Positions 5,848 through 12,605 of a stretch of 24,800 bases of DNA are shown in pieces. The notes beneath the pieces were generated by a model. That model was not told where the DNA came from and ran no database searches. It saw nothing but the letters and a program-made list of their open reading frames with translations. This stretch comes from an archaeon (GTDB lineage Archaea > Hydrothermarchaeota > Hydrothermarchaeia > Hydrothermarchaeales > JALUUU01), in the NCBI GenBank assembly GCA_027021185.1, contig JALUUU010000238.1:1-24800 (forward strand), read 5' to 3'. The position numbers were made by a program, and so were the translations under genes. Each line of letters begins with the position of its first letter. Within the stretch, counting starts at the first letter, position 1.

Positions 5848-7023
5848 CTAGCTCGAGCTATAAAGGAAACACATGAAAGGGTCTTTTCCATGAAAGTCCT
5901 GAGCTTCTTCAGCCCTGAACCTGCAACCGCCTCTACACTCCTTTAAGAAGGCGCATCCCACGCAATCAAGTTCTTCCAATTTCGGAAGATAGCGCCGGGT
6001 TATCCTCTGCCAAGCCCCAGATAGGCTTATCTCCCCTATATTCCCCACACCTGTTGCGAAGAAACCGCACTTCGTTACATCGCCCTGGGCCGTGATGGAG
6101 CAGAGATGGGCACCGCAGGAATAGTCTTCATGTCCACCGTGAATTTCCCCGCCGAAGCCGTAGCTCTTGTAGATCTCTGCCACATCCTCTGTATCTGCCT
6201 CAAGGTCTCTGTTTCGAAGCATGTTTCCTTTAGGGGAAGGCACGTCGAGATTCCACTCCCTTATCCCCAGCTCTTTTATCATGGCCTCAAGGTGGGGGAA
6301 CTCATCTATGTTGGCGGAGTGGATCATGGTAGCGATGCTCACGTCTACGTGGGGGAGCAGGTTCTTGATGCCTCTAACAACCTTGCGGAAGGATCCTCTC
6401 CCCCTTATGCTGTCGTGCCCTTCCTGGAGACCGTCAAGGCTTATCTGCACGCAGTCGACGAAACGAGAGAGCCTTGCCGCCAATTCGGCGGTTATATACA
6501 TTCCGTTACTCAGGACCTCAACCCGGATGGAGTGGGCTTTAGCATATTCTAAAAGCTCCCAGAAACGAGGATACAGCAGGGGCTCGCCCCCGGTTATCAT
6601 GAGCTTCAAACCCATCTCAGAGAACTCCGCGACGGCCTTCTTGGCAAGGGAAAAAGGAAGATCCGTGCTACCCTTCCGGCCCAGATAGCAGTGCCTGCAG
6701 TCAAGATTACACCTCTCTGTCACGTGAAGCTGAAGATAACGGAGAGATGGAAGAAGGTTTCTGGATATGCTGTGTCTGCCGGGAGCCCCAGGAACGTGCT
6801 TATCAACCACCAGGCCCTCCTGGACTAGGTAGTCAACAAGTTCCTGGGCCTCTTTTCTATCGGCCCCTGTATATCGCAATATGTCCTCAAGGGTGTTTCT
6901 GCCGGTGAAATAAGAAATAAATAAAAAGGCGTCCCTATCCAGCTCGTACAGCTCGTCCCGGCGGGGATCGTAGAGCATGTTTTTCTCTATTGCTCGGAGG
7001 ACGCCCCTGAGGTAGGGATGCAT
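5848..7023 (-). CDS. Radical SAM/SPASM enzyme with N-terminal PqqD-like region
   Basis: 391 residues from ATG 7023, which overlaps the upstream stop as TGATG. An N-terminal region (about 1-80) has the helical, winged look of a PqqD/RRE-like peptide-binding domain (LYELDRDAFLFISYFTG, then a helical repeat). The radical SAM core has C105-N-L-D-C109-R-H-C112 for the SAM-binding [4Fe-4S] cluster and GGEP at 145-148. A C-terminal SPASM domain has C303, C308, C319, C354, C357, C363, C367 and C385 for auxiliary clusters. Such enzymes mature peptides (PqqE type) or modify heme precursors (AhbC/AhbD type). The substrate is unknown. Translational coupling to a 52-residue Cys protein and linkage to a sulfur carrier and TtuA suggest peptide maturation or a sulfur-linked reaction. 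Confidence 0.85.
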   Translation of the reverse strand: MHPYLRGVLRAIEKNMLYDPRRDELYELDRDAFLFISYFTGRNTLEDILRYTGADRKEAQELVDYLVQEGLVVDKHVPGAPGRHSISRNLLPSLRYLQLHVTERCNLDCRHCYLGRKGSTDLPFSLAKKAVAEFSEMGLKLMITGGEPLLYPRFWELLEYAKAHSIRVEVLSNGMYITAELAARLSRFVDCVQISLDGLQEGHDSIRGRGSFRKVVRGIKNLLPHVDVSIATMIHSANIDEFPHLEAMIKELGIREWNLDVPSPKGNMLRNRDLEADTEDVAEIYKSYGFGGEIHGGHEDYSCGAHLCSITAQGDVTKCGFFATGVGNIGEISLSGAWQRITRRYLPKLEELDCVGCAFLKECRGGCRFRAEEAQDFHGKDPFMCFLYSSS

Positions 7024-7181
7024 CAAAGCTCCTCCAGGTCAAGCTTGCCCTCTTTAACCAGCTTCTTACTAACTTTAAAGGCGTGACACTCCAGTATCTC
7101 GCCTTCCTTATAAAAATCGCATTTCTTACAAATGCGCTCTCTTAGCTCATCCTCCAGATTTACAGGCAGCTTTTGTGACAT
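7023..7181 (-). CDS. 52-residue Cys-containing small protein, translationally coupled to the radical SAM enzyme
   Basis: An open frame from ATG 7181 to TGA 7023-7025. The product begins MSQKLPVNLEDELRER and then has C18-K-K-C21 and C32-H33 in a charged, helical context, ending KEGKLDLEEL. The CxxC...CH layout could bind zinc or an iron-sulfur cluster. Its stop overlaps the ATG of the radical SAM gene, so the two are translated together. A TATA box (7211-7219) is about 34 bp upstream, making this the first gene of the operon. It may be a peptide substrate, a cluster-donating partner or a small regulator; nothing in the sequence decides. No signal peptide or Gly-Gly leader is visible. Confidence 0.7.
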   Translation of the reverse strand: MSQKLPVNLEDELRERICKKCDFYKEGEILECHAFKVSKKLVKEGKLDLEEL

Positions 7182-7210
7182 TTACAGGCGCCGTACCCTT
7201 GAACCTTTTT

Positions 7211-7219
7211 TATTTTAAA
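7211..7219 (-). promoter_or_regulatory. TATA box for the radical SAM / thiolation operon
   Basis: Read on the minus strand this is TTTAAAATA, centred 34 bp upstream of ATG 7181, predicting a transcript start near 7189 and a very short leader. Another TATA-like element (CTATATAAG) lies near 7264-7272, just past the stop of the upstream gene. Confidence 0.45.
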
Positions 7220-7272
7220 GATTTTCAACCGACTCACCCCCATCCTATTTCCCCCAGAATAGCTTATATAGT

Positions 7273-7620
7273 TTACTTCTCCTTTAAGTCCTTGAAAGCT
7301 TGGAGATACTCCTCCCGGGTTATCTCTCCCCTGGCATACCTTTTCTTGAGCACCTCAACCGCGTCCTCCCTTCCCTCTCTACCCTCTCTAACAAGGAGAT
7401 AAATGAATCCGATTAATAGAATGAGGAATACCCAGAACGTCCACGTGAAACCCGCTATGCTGGGCCCCATCATCCTTGAGTGCATGTCCCACATCCAGGG
7501 CTCCATTTCTCCATGCATCCCCTCCATGCCCCTATGCATGTAGGTGGATGACGTCTCGTAAGCAAAGAGGGCAAGCATTAAAGCCAGCAAGGCTCCGAAC
7601 ACCAGGTACTCCTTCCTCAT
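7273..7620 (-). CDS. SHOCT-domain membrane protein with Met/His-rich loop
   Basis: 115 residues. Two hydrophobic segments (about 5-22 and 58-78) flank a Met/His-rich loop containing MHRGMEGMHGEME and MHSRMMG, a composition common in copper-binding extracytoplasmic loops. The C-terminus has a SHOCT motif, LKKRYARGEITREEYLQ, a short helical hairpin found at the ends of many bacterial and archaeal membrane proteins. The ATG overlaps the stop of the upstream SHOCT gene (ATGA). It is the last gene of the 8298-7273 operon. A role in copper handling or cytochrome assembly is inferred from composition and from the adjacent ccm genes; no enzymatic motif is present. Confidence 0.75.
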   Translation of the reverse strand: MRKEYLVFGALLALMLALFAYETSSTYMHRGMEGMHGEMEPWMWDMHSRMMGPSIAGFTWTFWVFLILLIGFIYLLVREGREGREDAVEVLKKRYARGEITREEYLQAFKDLKEK

Positions 7621-8012
7621 GTGTCCAATATTTCCTTTTTCATCTCTAAATATTCTTCTCTAGATATCTCGCCCCGTGCAAATCTTTTATCTAAGATCTC
7701 CAGAGGGGACTCCTCATTTACCGACCTTCTGCTACCCGTTATAAGATAGTAGAGGACGGCAAAAACGGCGATCCAGAAGAGCAATCCGATACCCATTCCA
7801 AATCCCATTACTCCTCCGCTTAAGATCGCGAGGAATAACAGAACCGCAACTGCAACGATTAGGATCTCTGTGTTCTTCATTTCTTCACCTCCCCTTCTCC
7901 TATAGAGGTAATAGGCGGCGTATCCTGCAACGGCAAGAACCAGGATAATAAAAATGGGGCCAAGAAAAGCGACACCTCCATGGCCCCCGAATCCCATGCC
8001 TGTGTCCATCAT
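7617..8012 (-). CDS. SHOCT-domain membrane protein
   Basis: 131 residues with a Gly/Met/His-rich N-terminus (MMDTGMGFGGHGG), a membrane segment at about 16-36, two more at about 49-88, and a C-terminal SHOCT motif LDKRFARGEISREEYLE. It resembles the next protein in the SHOCT end but not in the loop, so the pair may have arisen by duplication. An internal ATG at 7880 (residue 45) has GGGGAGGTG a few bases upstream, a stronger ribosome binding site than that of the first ATG at 8012, so a shorter 87-residue product with two membrane segments may also be made. It follows the exported His-rich gene by 16 bp and overlaps the next gene. The function is unknown; metal or redox stress is inferred from context. 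Confidence 0.75.
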   Translation of the reverse strand: MMDTGMGFGGHGGVAFLGPIFIILVLAVAGYAAYYLYRRRGGEEMKNTEILIVAVAVLLFLAILSGGVMGFGMGIGLLFWIAVFAVLYYLITGSRRSVNEESPLEILDKRFARGEISREEYLEMKKEILDT

Positions 8013-8028
8013 TCTAATCGCCTCAGCT

Positions 8029-8298
8029 CTACATCATCCCATAGCCCATCATGCCGTATAGACTGCTCTGGCTCTGGCCCTGCCCGTCGTATGCATGGCA
8101 GGCCTCAACGTGCTTTCTCCAATCATCTCCGTGCATGTTTTGATGGTGCTGGTCAAAGTCGTCTCCATGAGTCTCTTCGTGATGCTGCTTCATGACATCG
8201 AACCAGTTGTCTCCCTGGTCTGTTCCCGTATGGGCGAGAACAGCCGCGGATCCAAACAGAATAGCCGTCAATGCGGCCGCAATTATAGAGGTTCTCAT
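8029..8298 (-). CDS. Exported His/Met-rich protein, probable metal binder
   Basis: 89 residues with a signal peptide (charged MRT, hydrophobic core to about residue 21, AVLA cleavage site). Cleavage after Ala22 would leave His as the mature N-terminus. The mature part has a 12-residue tandem repeat, QHHEETHGDDFD and QHHQNMHGDDWR (about 38-61), a single Cys in EACHAY and a Met-rich C-terminus (GMMGYGMM). Histidines, methionines and acids suggest copper or zinc binding outside the membrane. There is no CxxCH, so it is not a c-type cytochrome. The start is secure: GGAGGTGAGGA lies just upstream of ATG 8298. It is the first gene of the operon with the two SHOCT proteins. I know no characterised homologue. 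Confidence 0.7.
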   Translation of the reverse strand: MRTSIIAAALTAILFGSAAVLAHTGTDQGDNWFDVMKQHHEETHGDDFDQHHQNMHGDDWRKHVEACHAYDGQGQSQSSLYGMMGYGMM

Positions 8299-8394
8299 TT
8301 CCTCACCTCCGTGTTTTTTACATAGTAGTTCTCCTCAGAGAAGATGTACTTTGTCCAGTGAACCGTTAATCGGCGCCTGAAAAATTAAACCTGA

Positions 8395-8411
8395 GATGAT
8401 TCATGAACATC
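8395..8411. promoter_or_regulatory. 17-bp palindrome, candidate operator
   Basis: GATGATTCATGAACATC is symmetric about A8403 with seven of eight pairs matching and a perfect TTCATGAA core. It lies in the 204-bp gap upstream of the His-rich protein gene. Minus-strand TATA-like elements at 8458-8466 (TTTTATATA) and 8430-8437 (CTTATATA) would place the transcript start close to it, so a bound regulator could control the copper/SHOCT operon. Inference only. Confidence 0.45.
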
Positions 8412-8457
8412 CAAAACCGTCCAGAACTCTATATAAGTGGTGATTAGACGTCATAAT

Positions 8458-8466
8458 TATATAAAA
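8458..8466 (-). promoter_or_regulatory. TATA box candidate for the His-rich/SHOCT operon
   Basis: TTTTATATA on the minus strand, flanked by two AGACGT copies on the plus strand (8446-8451 and 8465-8470). A second candidate, CTTATATA, lies at 8430-8437. Either gives a leader of more than 100 nt before ATG 8298, long compared with other promoters here, and another weak TTTAATTTTT stretch lies near 8380-8389. Confidence 0.35.
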
Positions 8467-8502
8467 GACGTTGTGAGATGCGTATAATGGAATCCGGGGC
8501 GC

Positions 8503-8985
8503 TCACTGCTTTTTTAGCCAATCGGCGATGAAAAGCTTATAGGTTCTTCCAAGCCTCTCCCTATAAATAATGCCATTTTTCTCTAGCCCGAGGAGAATGG
8601 CACTGACCTTAGACTTTGAGAACCCCGTTCTGAACCTAAGAGAGTCCTGGGTTATGCCCTCACTATCCGAGATCATCCTCAAAATAATAGCCTCATCATT
8701 ACTGAGGGCGCGCTCCAAAACGGCTAGATTCCGCTCCAGGGGTGATGCAGTGGGCGAGTCTGTTTTTTCCTCCTCTCCCGGCCTACTCCAAAGGAAAAAG
8801 ATAATCCCCGCAAGCATGCCCCCCAGGAAGGAAAGGGTCATGAAGTAGCGCACAGATATGCCGTCCTCGTCACCGAATAAGACAAAGATGAGAGAGTTAA
8901 GTCCGAAGTATACCGCGAATACAAGGAGCACGCTAGCAAGAAGCCTCTCGTTTTCAGTTCTTGGTTTAGCCAGCTTCATCCTCAT
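8503..8985 (-). CDS. Membrane-anchored winged-helix transcriptional regulator
   Basis: About 160 residues. Two membrane segments near the N-terminus (about 16-38 and 48-66) are followed by an acidic linker and a C-terminal winged helix-turn-helix (about 90-158): LSNDEAIILRMISDSEGITQ, then DSLRFRTGFSKSKVSAILLGLEKNGIIYRE and a basic wing. MarR-like or DUF7343-type membrane regulators of this shape are frequent in archaea. ATG 8985 lies 2 bp beyond the ccdA stop; TTG 8991 and ATG 8979 are alternatives. As the last gene of the thioredoxin-ccmF-ccdA operon and the nearest gene upstream of the His-rich/SHOCT operon, it may sense membrane redox or metal state and control one or both. The DNA target is unknown. 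Confidence 0.8.
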   Translation of the reverse strand: MRMKLAKPRTENERLLASVLLVFAVYFGLNSLIFVLFGDEDGISVRYFMTLSFLGGMLAGIIFFLWSRPGEEEKTDSPTASPLERNLAVLERALSNDEAIILRMISDSEGITQDSLRFRTGFSKSKVSAILLGLEKNGIIYRERLGRTYKLFIADWLKKQ

Positions 8986-8987
8986 AA

Positions 8988-9683
8988 TCAAAGGATCGGT
9001 GGGAAATAAGGCAGGAGCTTTGTCTGTATATATTTATCGAGGCCGAAAAGCATTGCAAGGCCGGTTAGGATCAGCACCCCGCCCGCGAGTTTTCTTATCC
9101 TTATGGAATTTTTCTGCGCCCACTCCATCCTGGAACCAGCGTACTTACCACCATAGGCTATGGCCAGCATCGGCAGGCCCAGACCGATGGAGTATATAAG
9201 GAGGAGGATGGATCCGGTAAGGATCTCCCCCTGATATGCAACGTATGCAAGGACTGATCCCAGAATAGGGCCTACACACGGTATCCAGACTATGCCTAGG
9301 GCCATGCCGAGCACGAAGGCACCCCCTAGAGACTGCCTGTCCCTTGCTAAAGAGCCTGAAATAGGGCTCATTATACGTGAAGCGACCCGTGTGTACAATT
9401 GGTTGAGGTCTTCGTCAAACATTACAGCCCCTAGGCCGATTATCACCGCTATGAAAACGAAACGAAGGGTTTCCTTTCCAACCCCCGCGGCAAATCCAAG
9501 GGCAGAGAAAACACCCCCCATCAGGGTGAAGGTCAGTGCACTGCCCGCCACTATCAGCACAGGTCTCAGTTTATGACCCACGCTCCCAGCGAGCATAGGT
9601 GGAAGAATAGGAATAATGCATGGCGTGGCCACTGTGGCTACGCCTGCCAGGAACACCATGAACACCGATGGGGTTTCTACCAT
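8988..9683 (-). CDS. ccdA: CcdA-type cytochrome c biogenesis / thiol transport protein
   Basis: 231 residues with six predicted membrane helices, the size of CcdA (the transmembrane part of DsbD). The redox cysteines are present in helix 1 (ATPCIIPILPP) and helix 4 (WIPCVGPILG), each next to prolines as in the family. The protein carries electrons from cytoplasmic thioredoxin across the membrane to keep apocytochrome CxxCH thiols reduced. Its start overlaps the ccmF stop by 7 bp, so the two are coupled. The thioredoxin-like protein encoded upstream of ccmF is the natural partner on the outer side. Confidence is high. Confidence 0.93.
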   Translation of the reverse strand: MVETPSVFMVFLAGVATVATPCIIPILPPMLAGSVGHKLRPVLIVAGSALTFTLMGGVFSALGFAAGVGKETLRFVFIAVIIGLGAVMFDEDLNQLYTRVASRIMSPISGSLARDRQSLGGAFVLGMALGIVWIPCVGPILGSVLAYVAYQGEILTGSILLLIYSIGLGLPMLAIAYGGKYAGSRMEWAQKNSIRIRKLAGGVLILTGLAMLFGLDKYIQTKLLPYFPPIL

Positions 9684-11914
9684 TTAATCACTCCGTAGCG
9701 AGGGTCATAGAGAATTACCCCTATCACCCCGAGCACAAATAAAATTATTCCGAGCCACAGATAATTAACCAGGGGCATTATTTTCAAGGTCAGCGGTATT
9801 CCCTGCTCGTCTACCCCTGTGAATATGACATAGTAATCTCTGAATATGCCGCGGTCTATCATCACCCTCTTTACGTCTCCCCTGGGATACTCAACAACCT
9901 TCGCGACTCCATGAGCGACTTTCTTATCACCCGACAGAACAACTATTTCCGCCTCCTGAGTGTAGGAGATGGGCTTCTTTAGGAATCTAACCTGACCGAA
10001 CAGGATGTGCTCCATGGTCAAGTTGATGGATGGAAGGGAGAATCCCTCCAGTACATATCCCCTGGCAACTATCTCAGTACCTGGGAAGACGTTCAGGTTA
10101 TCTGTGGCAACCCAAAGTTCCTTACCCTCGCCTGTTAGCCTGACGAGGGCTACATGCCCGAGACTAAAGGCTTCCTCAGCCACTCCCCTGACAACATATG
10201 TCTTGTTTTTCCCTGGTTCATAGACCTGGTAAAACTCGCCGAGGGTGAGACTCGGAACATCTAGAGTCTCCTCCGAGAAATTGAGATACTGCCTAATATC
10301 CACCACCTGGAGGCTGTAGGGCGTTCCCTCCACGGGATACGTGTCTCCAACTCTTGCCCTGAGAGAGTATTCCTGAGAGAATAGGGTACTGAAGACCGCC
10401 CCCAGAATTATTAAGACTATACCGATGTGGATGACGCCAACACCGACTTCCCGGGGGTTCCTCCTCTGAAGCCGCCTGAAAGAGCTGCTCAGAATATAAA
10501 TCGACGGCGGAATAAAACTTAGGCTGGAGGCAGAACCTAGAAAGGTATATAAAAACGGCTTATCGGGAGTGACAACCGCCGAATAGTCAACGATGTTCCA
10601 TATATCTGAGGGGTTAACGAAGGCCAGGACCACGGTGGCGGCAAGATAGCCTCCGAACTCTCGAAGCTTTGATTTCGAGGTATTGTGGCTCAGCCCCAGG
10701 CCTGCAAGCAGCATCAAGAGTATGAAGAATGGATAGCTCCATAGGTTGAAGAAGGAAATGCCCACGCTCACCTTGTTTCCGGTGAAGAGCTTGTAAAGGG
10801 CAGGAAAGGTGACTCCCCAGAAGGATATGAATGTTAGAACCACGAAGAGCATTACGGCGCCGTAGAATATGACCGTACGCCTTCTCCACTTTTCCTCACC
10901 GCCCTCGGTTCTGAGATACTTAAGGATCCCCAGAGATATAGTGGCCGAGGCGCAGAGGAACAGCAGGACCACAAGGTACGTCCCAACGGTCCCCGAGCCG
11001 AAAGCGTGTATGCTCTCGAAGAATCCGCTCCTCGTTACAAGAGTGGCATAGAGAACTAGGACGAAGGATAATCCGAGTAATACAGGGGTCATGATGTCAT
11101 ATCTCTTCCTGTTTCTTCCATGCTCGGTAAGGGCGTGCAGAGTGCCGGTGAGCAGGAGCCATGGGATCAATGAGGATGTCTCCACGGGGTCCCATGCCCA
11201 GAAACCTCCCCAGCCCAGGACTTTGTAGCTCCAGAATCCACCAACAGCTATACCAAGGGTGAGGAAGAGCCATGAAACCCTGCTCCACTGCACAACCAAG
11301 GGAACCCAGGATCTGTGCATCTCCTTTGATGACCCGTTTAGGGATCTGAACAGGTAAACGAGTGCTGCGGCGAAGGGTACCGTCAACGCGGCGTATCCAA
11401 GGAAGATAAAGGGGGGATGGACGGCCATCCATGGATCAATGAGCAGGGGATTCAAGCCATTGCCGTCGGTGGGGATGAAGTCCCTGGGAATGTCAGGATT
11501 TGCATCATATATGGTCTTGAAGGGGGAGTCAAGGAGAGTCAAAACTATGAAGTACAGGCCAACAAGGATGACAACTCCCTGTGTCATTTTCTCGAAGCCT
11601 TCCCTCACCCCCCTTTCATTCATCCACAGGGCTCCTATAGCTATCAGCATAGCCCAGAACAACAGGGTTCCCTGCTGACCCCCCAGAACCCCGGACAGCT
11701 TGTAAAACAAAGGCAAGTCCTTGCTCGTGTAACTCCACACGTAGTTAATCGTTAGATTAGTTGTTACGAAATAATAGACCAAGAGAATAAACGCCATCAT
11801 CAGGAGGGCCGCATAGGCACGGGTAATATTCCTGGCGTCTCTTCCTCTGAAGAGATAATAGACGGAAACCAAACCTAGGCCCAAACTCGAGTAAAGAAGC
11901 GTATCATCCAGCAT
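9677..11914 (-). CDS. ccmF: CcmF-type cytochrome c heme lyase with enlarged C-terminal domain
   Basis: 745 residues, multi-pass membrane protein of the heme-handling family. The WWD signature is clear: LGWGGFWAWDPVETSS at 233-248, preceded by NPLLIDPWMAVHPPFIFLGY (155-174) with conserved H166. CcmF takes heme from CcmE and, with thioredoxin-like partners, attaches it to apocytochrome CxxCH. Bacterial CcmF is about 650 residues; the excess here lies between the last two membrane helices (about 505-725), where a stretch from TYVVRGVAEE to VARGYVLEGF looks OB-fold-like. No CcmE-type HxxxY or CxxxY heme-binding motif was found in it. Other ccm genes (A, B, C, E) are not in the window. It starts 9 bp after the thioredoxin-like gene and overlaps ccdA. 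Confidence 0.93.
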   Translation of the reverse strand: MLDDTLLYSSLGLGLVSVYYLFRGRDARNITRAYAALLMMAFILLVYYFVTTNLTINYVWSYTSKDLPLFYKLSGVLGGQQGTLLFWAMLIAIGALWMNERGVREGFEKMTQGVVILVGLYFIVLTLLDSPFKTIYDANPDIPRDFIPTDGNGLNPLLIDPWMAVHPPFIFLGYAALTVPFAAALVYLFRSLNGSSKEMHRSWVPLVVQWSRVSWLFLTLGIAVGGFWSYKVLGWGGFWAWDPVETSSLIPWLLLTGTLHALTEHGRNRKRYDIMTPVLLGLSFVLVLYATLVTRSGFFESIHAFGSGTVGTYLVVLLFLCASATISLGILKYLRTEGGEEKWRRRTVIFYGAVMLFVVLTFISFWGVTFPALYKLFTGNKVSVGISFFNLWSYPFFILLMLLAGLGLSHNTSKSKLREFGGYLAATVVLAFVNPSDIWNIVDYSAVVTPDKPFLYTFLGSASSLSFIPPSIYILSSSFRRLQRRNPREVGVGVIHIGIVLIILGAVFSTLFSQEYSLRARVGDTYPVEGTPYSLQVVDIRQYLNFSEETLDVPSLTLGEFYQVYEPGKNKTYVVRGVAEEAFSLGHVALVRLTGEGKELWVATDNLNVFPGTEIVARGYVLEGFSLPSINLTMEHILFGQVRFLKKPISYTQEAEIVVLSGDKKVAHGVAKVVEYPRGDVKRVMIDRGIFRDYYVIFTGVDEQGIPLTLKIMPLVNYLWLGIILFVLGVIGVILYDPRYGVIKW

Positions 11915-11923
11915 TCAAATACC

Positions 11924-12430
11924 TCACTTTATCCTGGTCTGAGGGAGTTCTCCTTCAGGGATCTCAATTTCAGGAGCCGTTCCCTTTTTTACATCCCGCA
12001 GCACCGAGAGGAGTACATCTTTAGAGACGAAACCAGGGATTCGGGTGATTATTTCCCCATCGGAGGACAGGAAAAGCAGATGCGGGGGAAACTGAACACC
12101 GAATCGCTGGGCGTCTTTCTTGTTTTCGTCCAAATCAACGGCGACGAGGACGAAGTCCTCCCTAAGATACCTCTGAACCTCCGGATCAGGATAAACCTCT
12201 GTGTGAAGCTTCTCACAGAACTTGCACCATATGGCCCAGAAATAGACAAAAATTGGCTTGCCCGTCTCATTAGCCACTCTGACGCCCTCATCATAGGTCT
12301 TATACCACTTTAGATCCGAGATGTATGTGTACTTCTCATCACTCACAAGAGGAGCCGCATTTATTGAGTAATAAACGAAAAGCACCACCACAACGAGGAC
12401 GGCGATGGTGATGGTTTTCTTAGGGGTCAT
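11924..12430 (-). CDS. Membrane-anchored thioredoxin-like protein for cytochrome c maturation
   Basis: About 168 residues. One N-terminal membrane anchor is followed by a thioredoxin fold (about 50-150) with the active site W-C-K-F-C, a cis-Pro region (QFPPHLLFL) and a charged tail. It resembles the DsbD C-terminal/thioredoxin_7 type and would act outside the membrane, passing electrons from CcdA to apocytochrome thiols (a CcmG-like role). ATG 12430 is chosen because GGTGAT lies 7 nt upstream; the frame also allows ATG 12457, which the TATA box at 12480-12488 would make leaderless. It is the first gene of the operon with ccmF, ccdA and the membrane regulator. Confidence 0.88.
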   Translation of the reverse strand: MTPKKTITIAVLVVVVLFVYYSINAAPLVSDEKYTYISDLKWYKTYDEGVRVANETGKPIFVYFWAIWCKFCEKLHTEVYPDPEVQRYLREDFVLVAVDLDENKKDAQRFGVQFPPHLLFLSSDGEIITRIPGFVSKDVLLSVLRDVKKGTAPEIEIPEGELPQTRIK

Positions 12431-12479
12431 GTCAACCATCACCGCTTTTCTTAACATTCATTAATAAAGGTATACGTTC

Positions 12480-12488
12480 ATTTATATG
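12480..12488 (-). promoter_or_regulatory. TATA box for the cytochrome c maturation operon
   Basis: Minus-strand CATATAAAT, centred at 12484, predicts a transcript start near 12458. That gives either a leaderless message from ATG 12457 or a leader of about 28 nt carrying GGTGAT for ATG 12430. Confidence 0.5.
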
Positions 12489-12506
12489 TAACTCTCAGAC
12501 ACCCCT

Positions 12507-12525
12507 CAAAATAGGCCGTATTTTG
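12507..12525. repeat. Inverted repeat CAAAATA-GGCCG-TATTTTG
   Basis: Seven-base perfect arms around a five-base centre, 19 bp upstream of the TATA box of the cytochrome c operon. It could be an operator for that operon or a weak A+T-rich hairpin at the end of the nucleotide-sugar transcript. Confidence 0.45.
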
Positions 12526-12529
12526 GATG

Positions 12530-12537
12530 AAAAAAAA
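12530..12537 (-). terminator. T8 run, probable terminator of the nucleotide-sugar operon
   Basis: On the minus strand the sequence downstream of galE reads CCCCC followed by eight T. Oligo-T runs after a gene are typical archaeal terminators. A shorter T-rich stretch lies directly after the galE stop as well. Confidence 0.45.
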
Positions 12538-12605
12538 GGGGGATACTCTAGCCGATTACGGCCAGAAATTTGCATAGTCTACTCCATGAAATAAAAAGGA
12601 AAGGA

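Noticed and set aside
6106..6688. Plus-strand frames of 148 and 155 codons opposite the radical SAM gene
   Set aside because: Antisense to a gene with all its Cys motifs; they overlap each other and have no start context.
8029..8298. The His-rich exported protein as a c-type cytochrome
   Set aside because: It has a single Cys (EACHAY) and no CxxCH heme-binding motif.
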